The translations under genes and the position numbers were made by a program. A stretch of DNA of 64,000 nt from a delta proteobacterium MLS_D (GTDB taxonomy: Bacteria; Desulfobacterota; Syntrophia; Syntrophales; UBA2210), in contig LQBH01000001.1 in assembly GCA_002030015.1 (NCBI GenBank), forward strand, positions 39,900 to 103,899. The letters run 5' to 3'. Shown piece by piece: positions 31,775 through 41,545 of this stretch (positions are counted from its first letter, which is position 1; each line of letters starts with the position of its first letter). The notes below the pieces were generated by a model, which ran no database searches, was not told the origin of the DNA, and saw only the letters and a list, made by a program, of their open reading frames with translations.

Positions 31775-32896
31775 TTACCGATCCAGGTCCAGGACACCGA
31801 TGCCGTCTCCATGCAGGGTGCCCAGATAGAGCTTTCCTCTGAATTCATTTACCGACGTGATTCCACGGAGATGCTGCTCCGTGTCGTTGGGAAGAATAAG
31901 CGAAATATTTCCGTGAGGGCCCCCTTTATCTGAATTTTCCCGTATTGCGACCACAAATCCCCCGGCCTTCATTTTCGGCCAGAGTGACACTGGCACCTTC
32001 GACACGATGCCTTTCAGAAAGGAGTTGGGATGCAGCCAGTCGACCGCGGCATTTCTGGCCGATGCCACAGCGATCCATGTAGTGTCTTTTCCCCGGGACA
32101 GGCCGCAAGGGAATCCCGGAAGGTCATTGAGAAAAATATCGGAAGAGCCTGCCCGCGGGCCCCTGAGCCAGTAGCGGGTAATCCGGTAACGGCCGGTTTC
32201 ACTGACGAGAACGTAGGATTCATCGGGCGCCAGCAGGACTCCCGTCGGAAAATAGAGATTGTCAAGCAGTGTCACGGTTGTGCCCCGTGATGGATTGTAT
32301 TGCAGGAGGCGCCCGTTGGGGCGTGCTTCGAGAATTTCATGAAGATACCGGTCGGGGTCATGCCGGAAACTCGCATCGGTTACATAGACCGTACCATCGT
32401 CGCTGATCGCCAGATCGACCAGGAACCCGAAACCGCGATTGTCGTCTTTGGTCGTGAGTACGTAGACGGCGCCGGTTGGAGCAACGGCGAGCAGACCGCG
32501 AACCGCATCGGCAACCATAAGGTGGTCTTTCCAGGGTCCCGCAGGAGAGAAAGCCAGGCCCATCGGTCTGCCGTCAGTGACGGCGAAGTCCTGCACGGCG
32601 CCGCCGACGGGCGTAACCCGTACGATCCTGCCGTCGCGTAATCCCGTGTAAATGAGGCCGTCACGACCCTCTGTCGTATAGCGGGGTTCCGACAGTTTTC
32701 CCACGGCGAGCACGGCCACGTCGTGAAGCAGTTCCGTATCGGACGGCGTGTTTTTTGAAGGACCGACCATGGCTGACGGCGGCCGTTCAGGTTGAAAGGA
32801 TTCGGGATCGATGGGAGGCGGGTAAGCGAAAATGTAGAGAACGAGGATGATGACAAGAATTTTTACGGTTAATATCAGCAACCGCTTCATCTTCAA
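31775..32896 (-). CDS. SMP-30/strictosidine synthase-like beta-propeller protein, N-terminal TM
   Basis: EPRYTTEGRDGLIYTGLRDGRIVRV, PMGLAFSPAG, VTDASFRHDPDRYLHEILEARPNGRLLQYNP. Confidence 0.8.
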   Translation of the reverse strand: MKMKRLLILTVKILVIILVLYIFAYPPPIDPESFQPERPPSAMVGPSKNTPSDTELLHDVAVLAVGKLSEPRYTTEGRDGLIYTGLRDGRIVRVTPVGGAVQDFAVTDGRPMGLAFSPAGPWKDHLMVADAVRGLLAVAPTGAVYVLTTKDDNRGFGFLVDLAISDDGTVYVTDASFRHDPDRYLHEILEARPNGRLLQYNPSRGTTVTLLDNLYFPTGVLLAPDESYVLVSETGRYRITRYWLRGPRAGSSDIFLNDLPGFPCGLSRGKDTTWIAVASARNAAVDWLHPNSFLKGIVSKVPVSLWPKMKAGGFVVAIRENSDKGGPHGNISLILPNDTEQHLRGITSVNEFRGKLYLGTLHGDGIGVLDLDR

Positions 32897-33021
32897 TCTG
32901 CCTTCACCGGAATGGCGACAGTATTCATGTGTTCATTCTCCTGCATCTGTGCTCCCGGATACACTTTCGCCCGACCAGTTCCCGCTGCCGGACCCGGATG
33001 AAAGACGTGGTGGCTTGAATT

Positions 33022-33264
33022 TCACGTCATGATGGACAATGCAGCAAATGGTACGACATTAAAAATAAAAATCAACACTTTATATTGTCCGAAGGCGGAA
33101 TAGGACGCCGTGCTGAAGGCTTCCCGCGACATGGGAAACCACCGAGTATGCATGCGATATACCCGGTCTGCTGCGAAAACAAAGGTCAACCATCCCGACG
33201 CAAAGAGCGCCAGGTTGATGATCGAGCACCACATGAAAAAAGCGCTGAGTTGACCAGGATCCAT
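33022..33264 (-). CDS. Small membrane protein, DUF6868-like
   Basis: MDPGQLSAFFMWCSIINLALFASGWLTFVFAADRVYRMHTRWFPMSREAFSTASYSAFGQYKVLIFIFNVVPFAALSI; ATG at 33264 after AAGGAGAG-type SD on the minus strand. Confidence 0.65.
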   Translation of the reverse strand: MDPGQLSAFFMWCSIINLALFASGWLTFVFAADRVYRMHTRWFPMSREAFSTASYSAFGQYKVLIFIFNVVPFAALSIMT

Positions 33265-33500
33265 GGTAGTCTCTCCTTTCATGATTTGTTCGATCGCCCG
33301 CGCGTTTTTCTGATCCCGCCGGCCGTGTTCGGGCCGCCCGATATGCATGACTGTTGCACACAGTAACAGGGATGGGCGAAACTGGCAACAGGTTGTGACC
33401 GCAGTGCGAAGTACTCGATGTCGGGCTCGTTTATTCTCTTGAAAAAGCGGGTGCGAGTATCTACACTGAAAGCAAAAAACGGGTCTGAGGGAGGAACATC

Positions 33501-33803
33501 ATGTCAAATTTGATTCGAAAAGGTATGTTGATGGGCTTCGGAATCCTGTCCCTGACGCGGGAAAAAGCGGAGGAGTGGATAGATGAGCTGGTCCGACGCG
33601 GAGAAATATCCGAGAAGGAAGGCCGCGAAGCCGTTGATGAATTCGTCGAGAAGTCGAAAGAAATGAGGCGGGACTTGTCCAGCAGAGTTGAATCGGCCGT
33701 CGAGGAGGCCGTGAAAAAAATGAATCTTGCCACACGGGACGACCTGGACAAGCTGAAAAAGAAAATAACCGCACTGGAAAAAACCGTGAAGAGCGGAGAG
33801 TAA
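33501..33803 (+). CDS. Phasin superfamily-like helical protein
   Basis: Amphipathic helical composition, EEWIDELVRRGEISEKEGREAVDEFVEKSKE, coiled-coil C-terminus; immediately precedes UbiB-family kinase. Confidence 0.7.
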   Translation: MSNLIRKGMLMGFGILSLTREKAEEWIDELVRRGEISEKEGREAVDEFVEKSKEMRRDLSSRVESAVEEAVKKMNLATRDDLDKLKKKITALEKTVKSGE

Positions 33804-33806
33804 TGT

Positions 33807-35480
33807 ATGCTCATCCGCAAGATCGGGTTTGTTTCGAGAACATACCGTCACGTCAACCGCTATCGCCAGATCCTGGGCGTGATGATCAAGTTCGGGTTCG
33901 GCGATTTTATCGACCGGATCAACGTGGGCCGGTATTTCGAATCGGGAATGCAGTTTGTGACCCGTTCCACGGCGAAGCGGCTTGATACGTTGACCCGCGC
34001 GGAACGGGTCAGAATGGCGATTGAGGAACTGGGACCGACCTTTGTCAAACTTGGACAGATTTTGTCCACACGCCCCGATTTACTGCCGGCGGATATGATT
34101 GTCGAGCTGGAGAAACTCCAGGATGACGTTGTCCAGGTACCCTTCGAGGATATCCGGTCCGCCGTCGAAGAAGAGCTGGGAATCACGCTGGAGCAGTTAT
34201 TTGAACGCTTTGACGTGGAACCGGTTGCCGCCGCCTCCATCGGGCAGGTACACCGCGCCCGTCTCGCATCGGGTGACGAGGTAATCGTCAAGGTCAGGCG
34301 GCCGGGAATAAGCTCCCGCGTGGAAGTTGATCTCGAAATTCTTCATCACCTGGCATCGCTGGCCGAGGAACATGTGGAAGAAGCGCAGCTTTTCCGCCCC
34401 GTGAAAATCGCCGAGGAATTCGCCCGCACCCTGGAAAACGAGATCGACTATACCGTGGAGGCTTCCTACGCCGAGCGTTTCGCCAACCAGTTCCAGGACA
34501 ATGAGGCTATTTACGTTCCGCGGATATTCCGGGAGTATACCACCAGCCGTATACTCGTCATGGAATACGTGGAAGGAATCAAGGCGTCAAAACTGGATCG
34601 ACTTGACGGGGAAGGTTACGACCGGAAAATCATCGCGGAACGGGGCGCCGATCTGCTGCTGGCACAGATATTTGATTACGGATTTTTTCACGCTGATCCC
34701 CATCCGGGCAATATTTTTATTCTGCCCGATAACGTGATCTGTTACCTCGACTTCGGCATGATGGGCAGCGTGGACCGTCGCTCTCGCGATGAACTTGCCG
34801 ACATGGTTTTTGCCATCGTTCAGGGGGATGAGCGAAAAGTAACCGACGCCCTGCTTGCCGTTGTAGAGACGGAGGAAGACCCCGACCGGCGGCTTCTCGA
34901 GTCAGACATGTCTCACCTGATAGAACTCTATGCCTTCAAGCCATTGAAAGAGATCCGTATCGCGCAGGTGCTGAACAAAATACTCAATCTCATTTCCCGG
35001 CACCGACTGCGTCTTCCATTTGATAAGTATCTCATGATCAAGGCATTGGCCACCACGGAAGGGGTGGGCTACATGCTTGATCCCGATTTTGACATGACGG
35101 CCCGGGCGGCGCCCTTTATCCGACGTCTGAAGTTGCAGAGATTCATGCCGGGCCGGATCGTTGAAGAACTTATGGACACCGGCGGCGATGCCGTAAAGCT
35201 CTTTCGGGAACTTCCCCGTGAAACACACGATATTCTTCGGCAGATAAAACAGGGGAAAATCAGGGCGACTTTCGATCACCGGGGGCTGGAGCCACTCATT
35301 CAATCGATGGAACACTCGGCAAACCGCCTGGCGGTGGGGCTCGTGGCAGGATCGCTGGTCATCGGTTCTTCAGTGATGATCGGGCTGGAAGCGCGACCGT
35401 TCCTCTTCGGGATTTCGGCCGTTGGACTCGCGGGCATTCTGCTTGCCGGACTGCTCGGGGTTTACCTGTTTTTTCGATAG
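33807..35480 (+). CDS. ABC1/UbiB (AarF) family protein kinase-like
   Basis: LGPTFVKLGQILSTRPDLLP, PVAAASIGQVHRARL, FFHADPHPGNIFILPD, C-terminal TM helices. Confidence 0.94.
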   Translation: MLIRKIGFVSRTYRHVNRYRQILGVMIKFGFGDFIDRINVGRYFESGMQFVTRSTAKRLDTLTRAERVRMAIEELGPTFVKLGQILSTRPDLLPADMIVELEKLQDDVVQVPFEDIRSAVEEELGITLEQLFERFDVEPVAAASIGQVHRARLASGDEVIVKVRRPGISSRVEVDLEILHHLASLAEEHVEEAQLFRPVKIAEEFARTLENEIDYTVEASYAERFANQFQDNEAIYVPRIFREYTTSRILVMEYVEGIKASKLDRLDGEGYDRKIIAERGADLLLAQIFDYGFFHADPHPGNIFILPDNVICYLDFGMMGSVDRRSRDELADMVFAIVQGDERKVTDALLAVVETEEDPDRRLLESDMSHLIELYAFKPLKEIRIAQVLNKILNLISRHRLRLPFDKYLMIKALATTEGVGYMLDPDFDMTARAAPFIRRLKLQRFMPGRIVEELMDTGGDAVKLFRELPRETHDILRQIKQGKIRATFDHRGLEPLIQSMEHSANRLAVGLVAGSLVIGSSVMIGLEARPFLFGISAVGLAGILLAGLLGVYLFFR

Positions 35481-35552
35481 AATAGGAAATTGACCGCCGG
35501 TTCGCGAATTCCCCGGGGAAAAACGGGAACCGAATCCGGGGCTGGTTGTCAT

Positions 35553-36329
35553 TCAGCAGTCGACATCGCTTTCGATATAGGCGTAAGCGCTGTGATTGTG
35601 AATGCTTTCGAGGTTTTCCGCTTCTACGCTGTACCAGGTGAAATTTACGTCACTGTTTAATTTTTCCGCTACGCTTCGCACTACGTCTTCAACAAACATG
35701 GGGTTTTCGTAAGCCTTTTCCGTAACGAATTTTTCATCGGACCGTTTCAGAAGAGAAAACACCTCGGCACTCGCCGAGTTTTCGACGAGGCTGATTACAT
35801 CTTCGATCCAGAAAAATTTTTTAAAACGAAGCTTGACGGTTACCATGCTACGCTGGTTATGGGCGCCCCCGGCGCTGATTTCTTTCGAGCAGGGGCATAC
35901 CGTGGTAACGGGAACCGTCACGGATACGAGAAAGTCGGAACGGTGCCAGCTGTTTTCGCCGGTGAAGGAACAATGGTATTCCATGAGGCTTCGTGAGCGA
36001 GAGACGGGCGCCTTTTTTTCAACGAAATAGGGAAATTCGATTTCCATGTAGGCCGATTCACCGTCGAGTTTCTCGCGTATGGTGGTCAGAATGGTCTGAA
36101 AGGTTTTGATGTTTATCTGACCGCGGTATTTGTTCAGAATCTCCAGGAAACGGCTCATGTGGGTGCCCTTGAAGCGATGGGGAAGATTGACGTACATGTT
36201 GATCGTGGCATTGACATGTTGCGTGCCGTTCGCCCTGTCGAGGACGATCACGGGATACTTGACGCCCTTGACACCGACCTTTTGAATGGCGATGTTCCGG
36301 TAATCCTGCTGACTCTGGACGTCAACCAC
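35553..36329 (-). CDS. folE2: GTP cyclohydrolase I type IB (FolE2/MptA)
   Basis: VKYPVIVLDRANGTQHVNATINMYVNLPHRFKGTHMSRF; CPCSKEIS; GTG start inferred at 36329 with GAGAGG upstream. Confidence 0.9.
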   Translation of the reverse strand: MVDVQSQQDYRNIAIQKVGVKGVKYPVIVLDRANGTQHVNATINMYVNLPHRFKGTHMSRFLEILNKYRGQINIKTFQTILTTIREKLDGESAYMEIEFPYFVEKKAPVSRSRSLMEYHCSFTGENSWHRSDFLVSVTVPVTTVCPCSKEISAGGAHNQRSMVTVKLRFKKFFWIEDVISLVENSASAEVFSLLKRSDEKFVTEKAYENPMFVEDVVRSVAEKLNSDVNFTWYSVEAENLESIHNHSAYAYIESDVDC

Positions 36330-36699
36330 GGTTACCTCTCCGGTACGTGGCCCGGGCGCTTTCCGATTCCCAGACTGTGACTTGTGAAAGGACGGCGTTT
36401 TGCGAGGCGCAGGCCTTTTCCATGCGTTCAAAAATGTGGCGGGCGATATTTTCCGATGTGGGAGGAATGGTTTTAAAAAAGGTCAGGTCATTCAGGTAGG
36501 AATGGTCCATCTCTTTCAACACAATGTCGGCGTGATTTTTCACGGTCCTGAAATCCACCACCACTCCGTCACCGTCGAGTTCCATGGATTCAAGGGAAAT
36601 CTCCACGGCGAAATTATGTCCGTGCATCGCCTCTTTGACACCGCCGATGGCGATGGTGTGGGCCGCCGAAAATGTCCGCCTGATCGTTACCGTGTACAT
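36322..36699 (-). CDS. 6-pyruvoyltetrahydropterin synthase/QueD family, PTPS-III-like
   Basis: Zn-binding FSAAH and HGHNF motifs, EMDHSYLND, PTSENIARHIFE; has KEAMHGH instead of CxxxHGH. Confidence 0.9.
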   Translation of the reverse strand: MYTVTIRRTFSAAHTIAIGGVKEAMHGHNFAVEISLESMELDGDGVVVDFRTVKNHADIVLKEMDHSYLNDLTFFKTIPPTSENIARHIFERMEKACASQNAVLSQVTVWESESARATYRRGNRG

Positions 36700-36894
36700 G
36701 ATGTCAGTTTATAGTGCACAGACGTAAGTAATGTCAATACCGGCGTTATCCCCCGAAATCCGCGATTGGTTCAGCCTGTTTGCGGTACAGACAGTTCAAC
36801 ACCCCGTTTATTCGGCGAGATATGTGCTGCCCGATGCATATTCAGACCGAACCGTGAAGGTTGCCGTAATGACATGACAAGCTGAATCACCCAT

Positions 36895-37100
36895 GAGCGG
36901 TTCCACCGCGAAAGAGGAAGCGCCCCCTCTCCTTGCTCCCCTCCCTGCAGGGGAGGGGAAACGATATAGTCGGTTCCTGTCTGCCCGGTCTATCCTTCGA
37001 CGGAGCTCTACCCCTTCGGGGCACGCGAGGATGACCAAGTTATTGGTCATTTTCTCCCTCCAGGGGAGGGGACGGAGAAAAGGTGGCCCATCGCCCATAG
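36895..37100 (+). repeat. Intergenic palindromic (REP/BIME-like) G/C-block element
   Basis: CCCCTCCC-TGCA-GGGAGGGG palindrome, second block TTTCTCCCTCC...GGAGGGGACGGAGAAA; related stem at 61023-61050. Confidence 0.55.
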
Positions 37101-37236
37101 TATCTCTGTTATATGCTTCGACTTTTCATACTGTGACGTTGCCTATTGATGACTCGATATCTTGCTCTGCAGACAAACAATCGCGGATTTTTGGTTATCC
37201 GCTTTGTCGTACTTCGAATTTGTTATTGTCTGTGTT

Positions 37237-37935
37237 TCAGCAGGCTGTTTCCCGGTTGTCCGGTCGGTCGCCGGTATGTGTCGGCGTCAGCTCCGTCACC
37301 CGTTCGAGAATCAGGTCGCTTCCCGCCGCGAGAAACGCCTCCCGGGACGATGATCCCGTCAACACGCCCGCTGTCAATGTGCCCGCCGCCTTTCCCGCGG
37401 AGATATCCATAGGGTGATCACCTACCATGAGGGTGGAACGAGGGTCGGCTTGCAGCTGTTCGAGCACCGTGAGAAGATGGAGAGGGTCAGGTTTTACCCG
37501 GTTCACGTCGTCCCGTGTCATCAGCACGTCGACATGGCCTTCTATGTCCGGATACGTTGTTTTCACTGCGTCGCGGCAGTTACGCGTCACAACGGCCGTC
37601 GCTACCTGCCGTTTGCGAAGGGCGAGAAGCATGGCGGGCACGCCCTCGAATACCCGTCCCTCCCGTGCGTTTGTCACTTCGATACCACGTATAAAATCGA
37701 AGGCCTCGTTGCTGAATAGTTCCGCCTGAGACAGATCAGAGACCGACAGCACCTCTCGTGCCTTCGATATCATTTCCAGTGCGAAAAGGTTCTCGAAAGG
37801 TTCGGTGGGCAGGCCCCGGGACCGAATGCGTTCCAGCACACCCGACCGCATAGCCTTGAAGTCCACGTTCAGGGCCGCAAGCGTGCCGTCGAAATCAAAT
37901 ATGATTGTTGTAAGTTTTACAAGATTGTCGTTCAT
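37237..37935 (-). CDS. HAD family hydrolase
   Basis: TTIIFDFDGTLA, VVTRNCRDAV, KPDPLHLL, MVGDHPMDISAGKAAG. Confidence 0.9.
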   Translation of the reverse strand: MNDNLVKLTTIIFDFDGTLAALNVDFKAMRSGVLERIRSRGLPTEPFENLFALEMISKAREVLSVSDLSQAELFSNEAFDFIRGIEVTNAREGRVFEGVPAMLLALRKRQVATAVVTRNCRDAVKTTYPDIEGHVDVLMTRDDVNRVKPDPLHLLTVLEQLQADPRSTLMVGDHPMDISAGKAAGTLTAGVLTGSSSREAFLAAGSDLILERVTELTPTHTGDRPDNRETAC

Positions 37936-38014
37936 GTATTTCACGTGCTGAAAATCACCGTTAACCACACCCGCCGTCATGTTTTGCCCGCCTGAAAAAG
38001 GTCGTGTCGGCTCG

Positions 38015-39178
38015 TTATTCCCGCAGCAATGAGACAATCAGCTCCTGTTGCTCCGGCGTGATGTAGGGGTGCATGGGAAGACTGAAGATGCGCCGCGCCG
38101 TTTCTTCAGCGACGGGGAAATCGCCTTGCCGGTATTCGAGTGCCCGGTATACGGGTTGCAGGTGCAGGGGCCGCGGATAGTAGACGACCGTCGGAATGTC
38201 ACGCCTTCGAAGTGTCTCCATCAAGGTGTGCCGGTGTTTCTCGTCGCGGGCCAGAAGCGAATACTGGGCCCAGACGGATGAAAAGCCTTCCGGCTCAACC
38301 GGCGTGACCAGGGACGGTGCCGCGTCGTTGATAAGGGCCGTGTAACGGACGGCTGTTTCCCGGCGAAGACCGATCTCTTCGGGGAATATTTTCAGTTTCG
38401 CCAGCAGAACGGCCGCCTGTATCGTGTCGAGGCGACCGTTTATTCCTGTGCGTACATGATCGTAACGATCCGTTCCCTGGCCGTGGTTGCGGAAAGAATA
38501 CAAGACACGTGCCCGTTCATCATCGTCGGTGAAACACATTCCGCCGTCTCCGTAGCAGCCGAGGGGTTTGGCGGGGAAAAATGACGTGCAGGCGACCGGC
38601 GCCAGCGATCCGGCGGCGCGGCCGCGACAGGTTCCGCCCAGTGACTGGGCGGCGTCTTCTATGACGAACAGATTATCTTCGCGGACGACGGCGTTGATTG
38701 CGTCGTAGTCCGCGGGGAGTCCGAAGAGATCGACCGGGATGACAGCTTTCGGGGTAAGGGGCATGGTGTGAGGGGTCCGAGGTAAAGGATACAGAGAGGG
38801 ATCATCATTTTTCAGGGCAATCACTGCTGTTCCCAGTTTGGCCGGATCTATAGTAAAAGTTCGGGGATCGATGTCGACGAATACCGGGGTGGCGCCGAGG
38901 AGGCTGATGACCTCGGCGGTTGCTATGAAGGTGAAGGGGGTTGTGAAGACGGCGTCGCCCGGGCCGACGCCGTGAGCCATCAGTGTCATGAGCAGCGCGT
39001 CCGTGCCCGAGGAGCAGCCGACGGCATGGTTGACGCCGGTGAAGGTGGCGAGGGCGTCTTCCAGCTCCCGGATTTCGGGTCCCGTAACGTATTGGCCATG
39101 GGCCAGCACGCTCTGAATATTTTTGTCAATCGCGTCACGTATGCGACGGTGCTGAGCTGCGAGATCGATAAATTGCAT
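38015..39178 (-). CDS. DegT/DnrJ/EryC1/StrS family PLP-dependent sugar aminotransferase
   Basis: QYVTGPEIRELEDALATFTGVNHAVGCSSGTDALLMTLMA; FVIEDAAQSLGG; CTSFFPAKPLGCYGDGGM. Confidence 0.95.
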   Translation of the reverse strand: MQFIDLAAQHRRIRDAIDKNIQSVLAHGQYVTGPEIRELEDALATFTGVNHAVGCSSGTDALLMTLMAHGVGPGDAVFTTPFTFIATAEVISLLGATPVFVDIDPRTFTIDPAKLGTAVIALKNDDPSLYPLPRTPHTMPLTPKAVIPVDLFGLPADYDAINAVVREDNLFVIEDAAQSLGGTCRGRAAGSLAPVACTSFFPAKPLGCYGDGGMCFTDDDERARVLYSFRNHGQGTDRYDHVRTGINGRLDTIQAAVLLAKLKIFPEEIGLRRETAVRYTALINDAAPSLVTPVEPEGFSSVWAQYSLLARDEKHRHTLMETLRRRDIPTVVYYPRPLHLQPVYRALEYRQGDFPVAEETARRIFSLPMHPYITPEQQELIVSLLRE

Positions 39179-39553
39179 GGTTCCTGCCAGTTCGAGGCGA
39201 GCCGTCTTACCGGCGGCGCCGTCCCGGTACGTTTATTATGTTTCCGATCGCTCTCTTCTCCGCCTTTCAAGAATCACCGTGCGAAGAAAGGATAAGCGGG
39301 CATAAGTATGTCACATGCAGCCGTGTAATTCAACGTCGAAGCCTGATTCCCCGTGACTTGGCCGTTAACGGATAAAGAACGAAAATGAGCGCCCGTCGTT
39401 CATGTATAGACGATTTGCGGGAGAGGAGCCGTAATCGTCGTATGCTGTATTTTTCCTTTGATCCCGCCTGTATTTTATTCTATATGTCGTGGGCGGACCG
39501 ATGCAATCTATGCCGCCCGGCGTGAAGCGCCCGCGGCGGCGAGTGGATGATTC

Positions 39554-41404
39554 ATGGCGATATTGTTAAAAAACAGAAATTTCTGGCTCATGGTGGCCGT
39601 CGACCTTGTACTGGTCGTCCTTTCCTATTATGGAGCCTTCTGGATTCGCATGGAGGGAGCCATACCCCCTCACATGGCGGACCTCTGCAGGAAGACGATT
39701 CCCATGGTTGTCGTCCTGAAGCTTGCCTTTTTTTATTATTTTAATCTTTACCGGGGAATGTGGCGTTATACCAGCCTTCTCGACATGATTAATCTTCTCA
39801 AGGCGGGAGCGGCGTCGACGTTCTGCATCGTGCTCTTGATCTTTTTTCTGTATCGGCTTGAAGGCTTCCCCCGGTCGGTCGCCATCATTGATTTCATGCT
39901 GACACTTTTGCTGGTGGCGGGAACGCGCCTGGGGGTCCGCTTGTTTTTTACGCGGAAGGGGTCGATTTTTCCGCTGGCCGGTTCGTTCGGCAAGCGGAAA
40001 GGCAAGAAGCTGCTGCTGGTTGGCGCCGGTGACGCGGGCGAACGGGTCGTGCGGGAGATGATGGAAAATCAGTCAATTCACATGATTCCCGTGGGTTTTC
40101 TTGATGACGATGAAAGAAAACAGGGAAAATCGATACACGGGGTTCCGGTATTGGGAACCATCGACCAGGTCGGCAGCATCCGTGATGATTTTGATGAAAT
40201 TCTGATTACGTATCCGTCGGCGTCAAGCGCCGACATGCGGCGCATCGTAGAGGCCTGCGAATCAACGGATAAGCCTTTCAAGACCATGCCGCCCCTGGGG
40301 GAGTTGATCGACGGCAGGGTGTCACTGACCATGGTGCGGGAAGTGACAATCGCCGACGTGATCGGGCGGGATGAAGTACGGCTTGATACCGGCGGAATCA
40401 GGTCGTTTCTTACCGGCAGGCGTGTCCTCATAACCGGTGCGGGCGGCTCCATCGGTTCAGAACTGGCGCGCCAGGCGGCGCGCTTCGAGCCCTCGGCGCT
40501 GGGAGTAGTGGATTTCAGTGAATTCAATCTCTACCAGGTGGAAACCGATATTCGCGAGCTGTTTCAATACCTTGACGTGCAGTCCTATCTTGCCGATCTG
40601 CGGGACGCGGACAAGACCGCCCGGGTCATGAGGGAATTTGCTCCCGACGTCGTGTTTCACGCCGCTGCGTACAAACATGTTCCCATGCAGGAAAACAATC
40701 CCTGGGAAGCCGTTGAAAACAACCTGGCGGGAACACGGAACATCGTGCGTCTTTCCCTCGTGGCTGGTGTTGACAAATTTGTCATGGTATCCACCGACAA
40801 GGCGGTGCGACCAACCAACATCATGGGCGCGACCAAGCGTGTCTGCGAGTGTCTGGCAATGGGCGCAAATCAGCAGGGGAAAACCAGATTTATGGCCGTG
40901 CGTTTCGGCAACGTGATTGGCAGTTCCGGTTCGGTGATTCCCCTGTTCAAGCGCCAGATAGCGCGGGGAGGGCCGCTGACCGTCACGCATCCCGATGTGA
41001 CCAGGTTCTTCATGAGCGTGCACGAGGCGGCCCAGCTTATTCTGCAGGCGGGGGCAATGGGCACGGGAGGCGAGGTGTTTATTCTCAAAATGGGCGAACC
41101 AGTCAGAATACAGGACATGGCCCGCAGTATTATCAGACTCAGCGGGTTCGAACCTGATCGCGATATCCAGATCACCTTCACGGGGCTCAGACCGGGGGAA
41201 AAACTCTATGAAGAACTCATAACAGAGGGTGAAGGCATCCTTTCCACCGGTCACGAGAAAATCATGGTCCTGCGCGGAAGCGCGATCGATGCGGAACGTC
41301 TCGATGGTGAAGTTGATGAGCTGCTCGACCTGTCGCGCACCTTTTCTGCAGATCAAATCAAGCACAAACTCCGCCAGATTGTTCCCGAATACGTGCCCCT
41401 GTGA
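39554..41404 (+). CDS. CapD/PglF/WbpM-type nucleoside-diphosphate-sugar 4,6-dehydratase (membrane-anchored)
   Basis: N-terminal TM helices; VLITGAGGSIGSELARQ; AAYKHVPMQENNPWEAVENN; STDKAVRPTNIMGATKR. Confidence 0.93.
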   Translation: MAILLKNRNFWLMVAVDLVLVVLSYYGAFWIRMEGAIPPHMADLCRKTIPMVVVLKLAFFYYFNLYRGMWRYTSLLDMINLLKAGAASTFCIVLLIFFLYRLEGFPRSVAIIDFMLTLLLVAGTRLGVRLFFTRKGSIFPLAGSFGKRKGKKLLLVGAGDAGERVVREMMENQSIHMIPVGFLDDDERKQGKSIHGVPVLGTIDQVGSIRDDFDEILITYPSASSADMRRIVEACESTDKPFKTMPPLGELIDGRVSLTMVREVTIADVIGRDEVRLDTGGIRSFLTGRRVLITGAGGSIGSELARQAARFEPSALGVVDFSEFNLYQVETDIRELFQYLDVQSYLADLRDADKTARVMREFAPDVVFHAAAYKHVPMQENNPWEAVENNLAGTRNIVRLSLVAGVDKFVMVSTDKAVRPTNIMGATKRVCECLAMGANQQGKTRFMAVRFGNVIGSSGSVIPLFKRQIARGGPLTVTHPDVTRFFMSVHEAAQLILQAGAMGTGGEVFILKMGEPVRIQDMARSIIRLSGFEPDRDIQITFTGLRPGEKLYEELITEGEGILSTGHEKIMVLRGSAIDAERLDGEVDELLDLSRTFSADQIKHKLRQIVPEYVPL

Positions 41405-41545
41405 CGCTTGTCGGGTAACGTTTCTTGACAGGGATGAAATAATCAGACTTCATGGAACCACTCGGGGGTTTGCGAACAGAACAATGGTTCCCGTGACGCA
41501 AAAGCGGGTGATGGCAAAAAAAATAATATTTTCCAGGAGCGCGGC

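Noticed and set aside
36808-37417. ORFs on both strands (36808-37098 -, 36893-37417 +)
   Set aside because: Low-complexity translations such as PLPWREK and PSPAGRGARRG arise from the palindromic intergenic repeat, with no coding-like composition.
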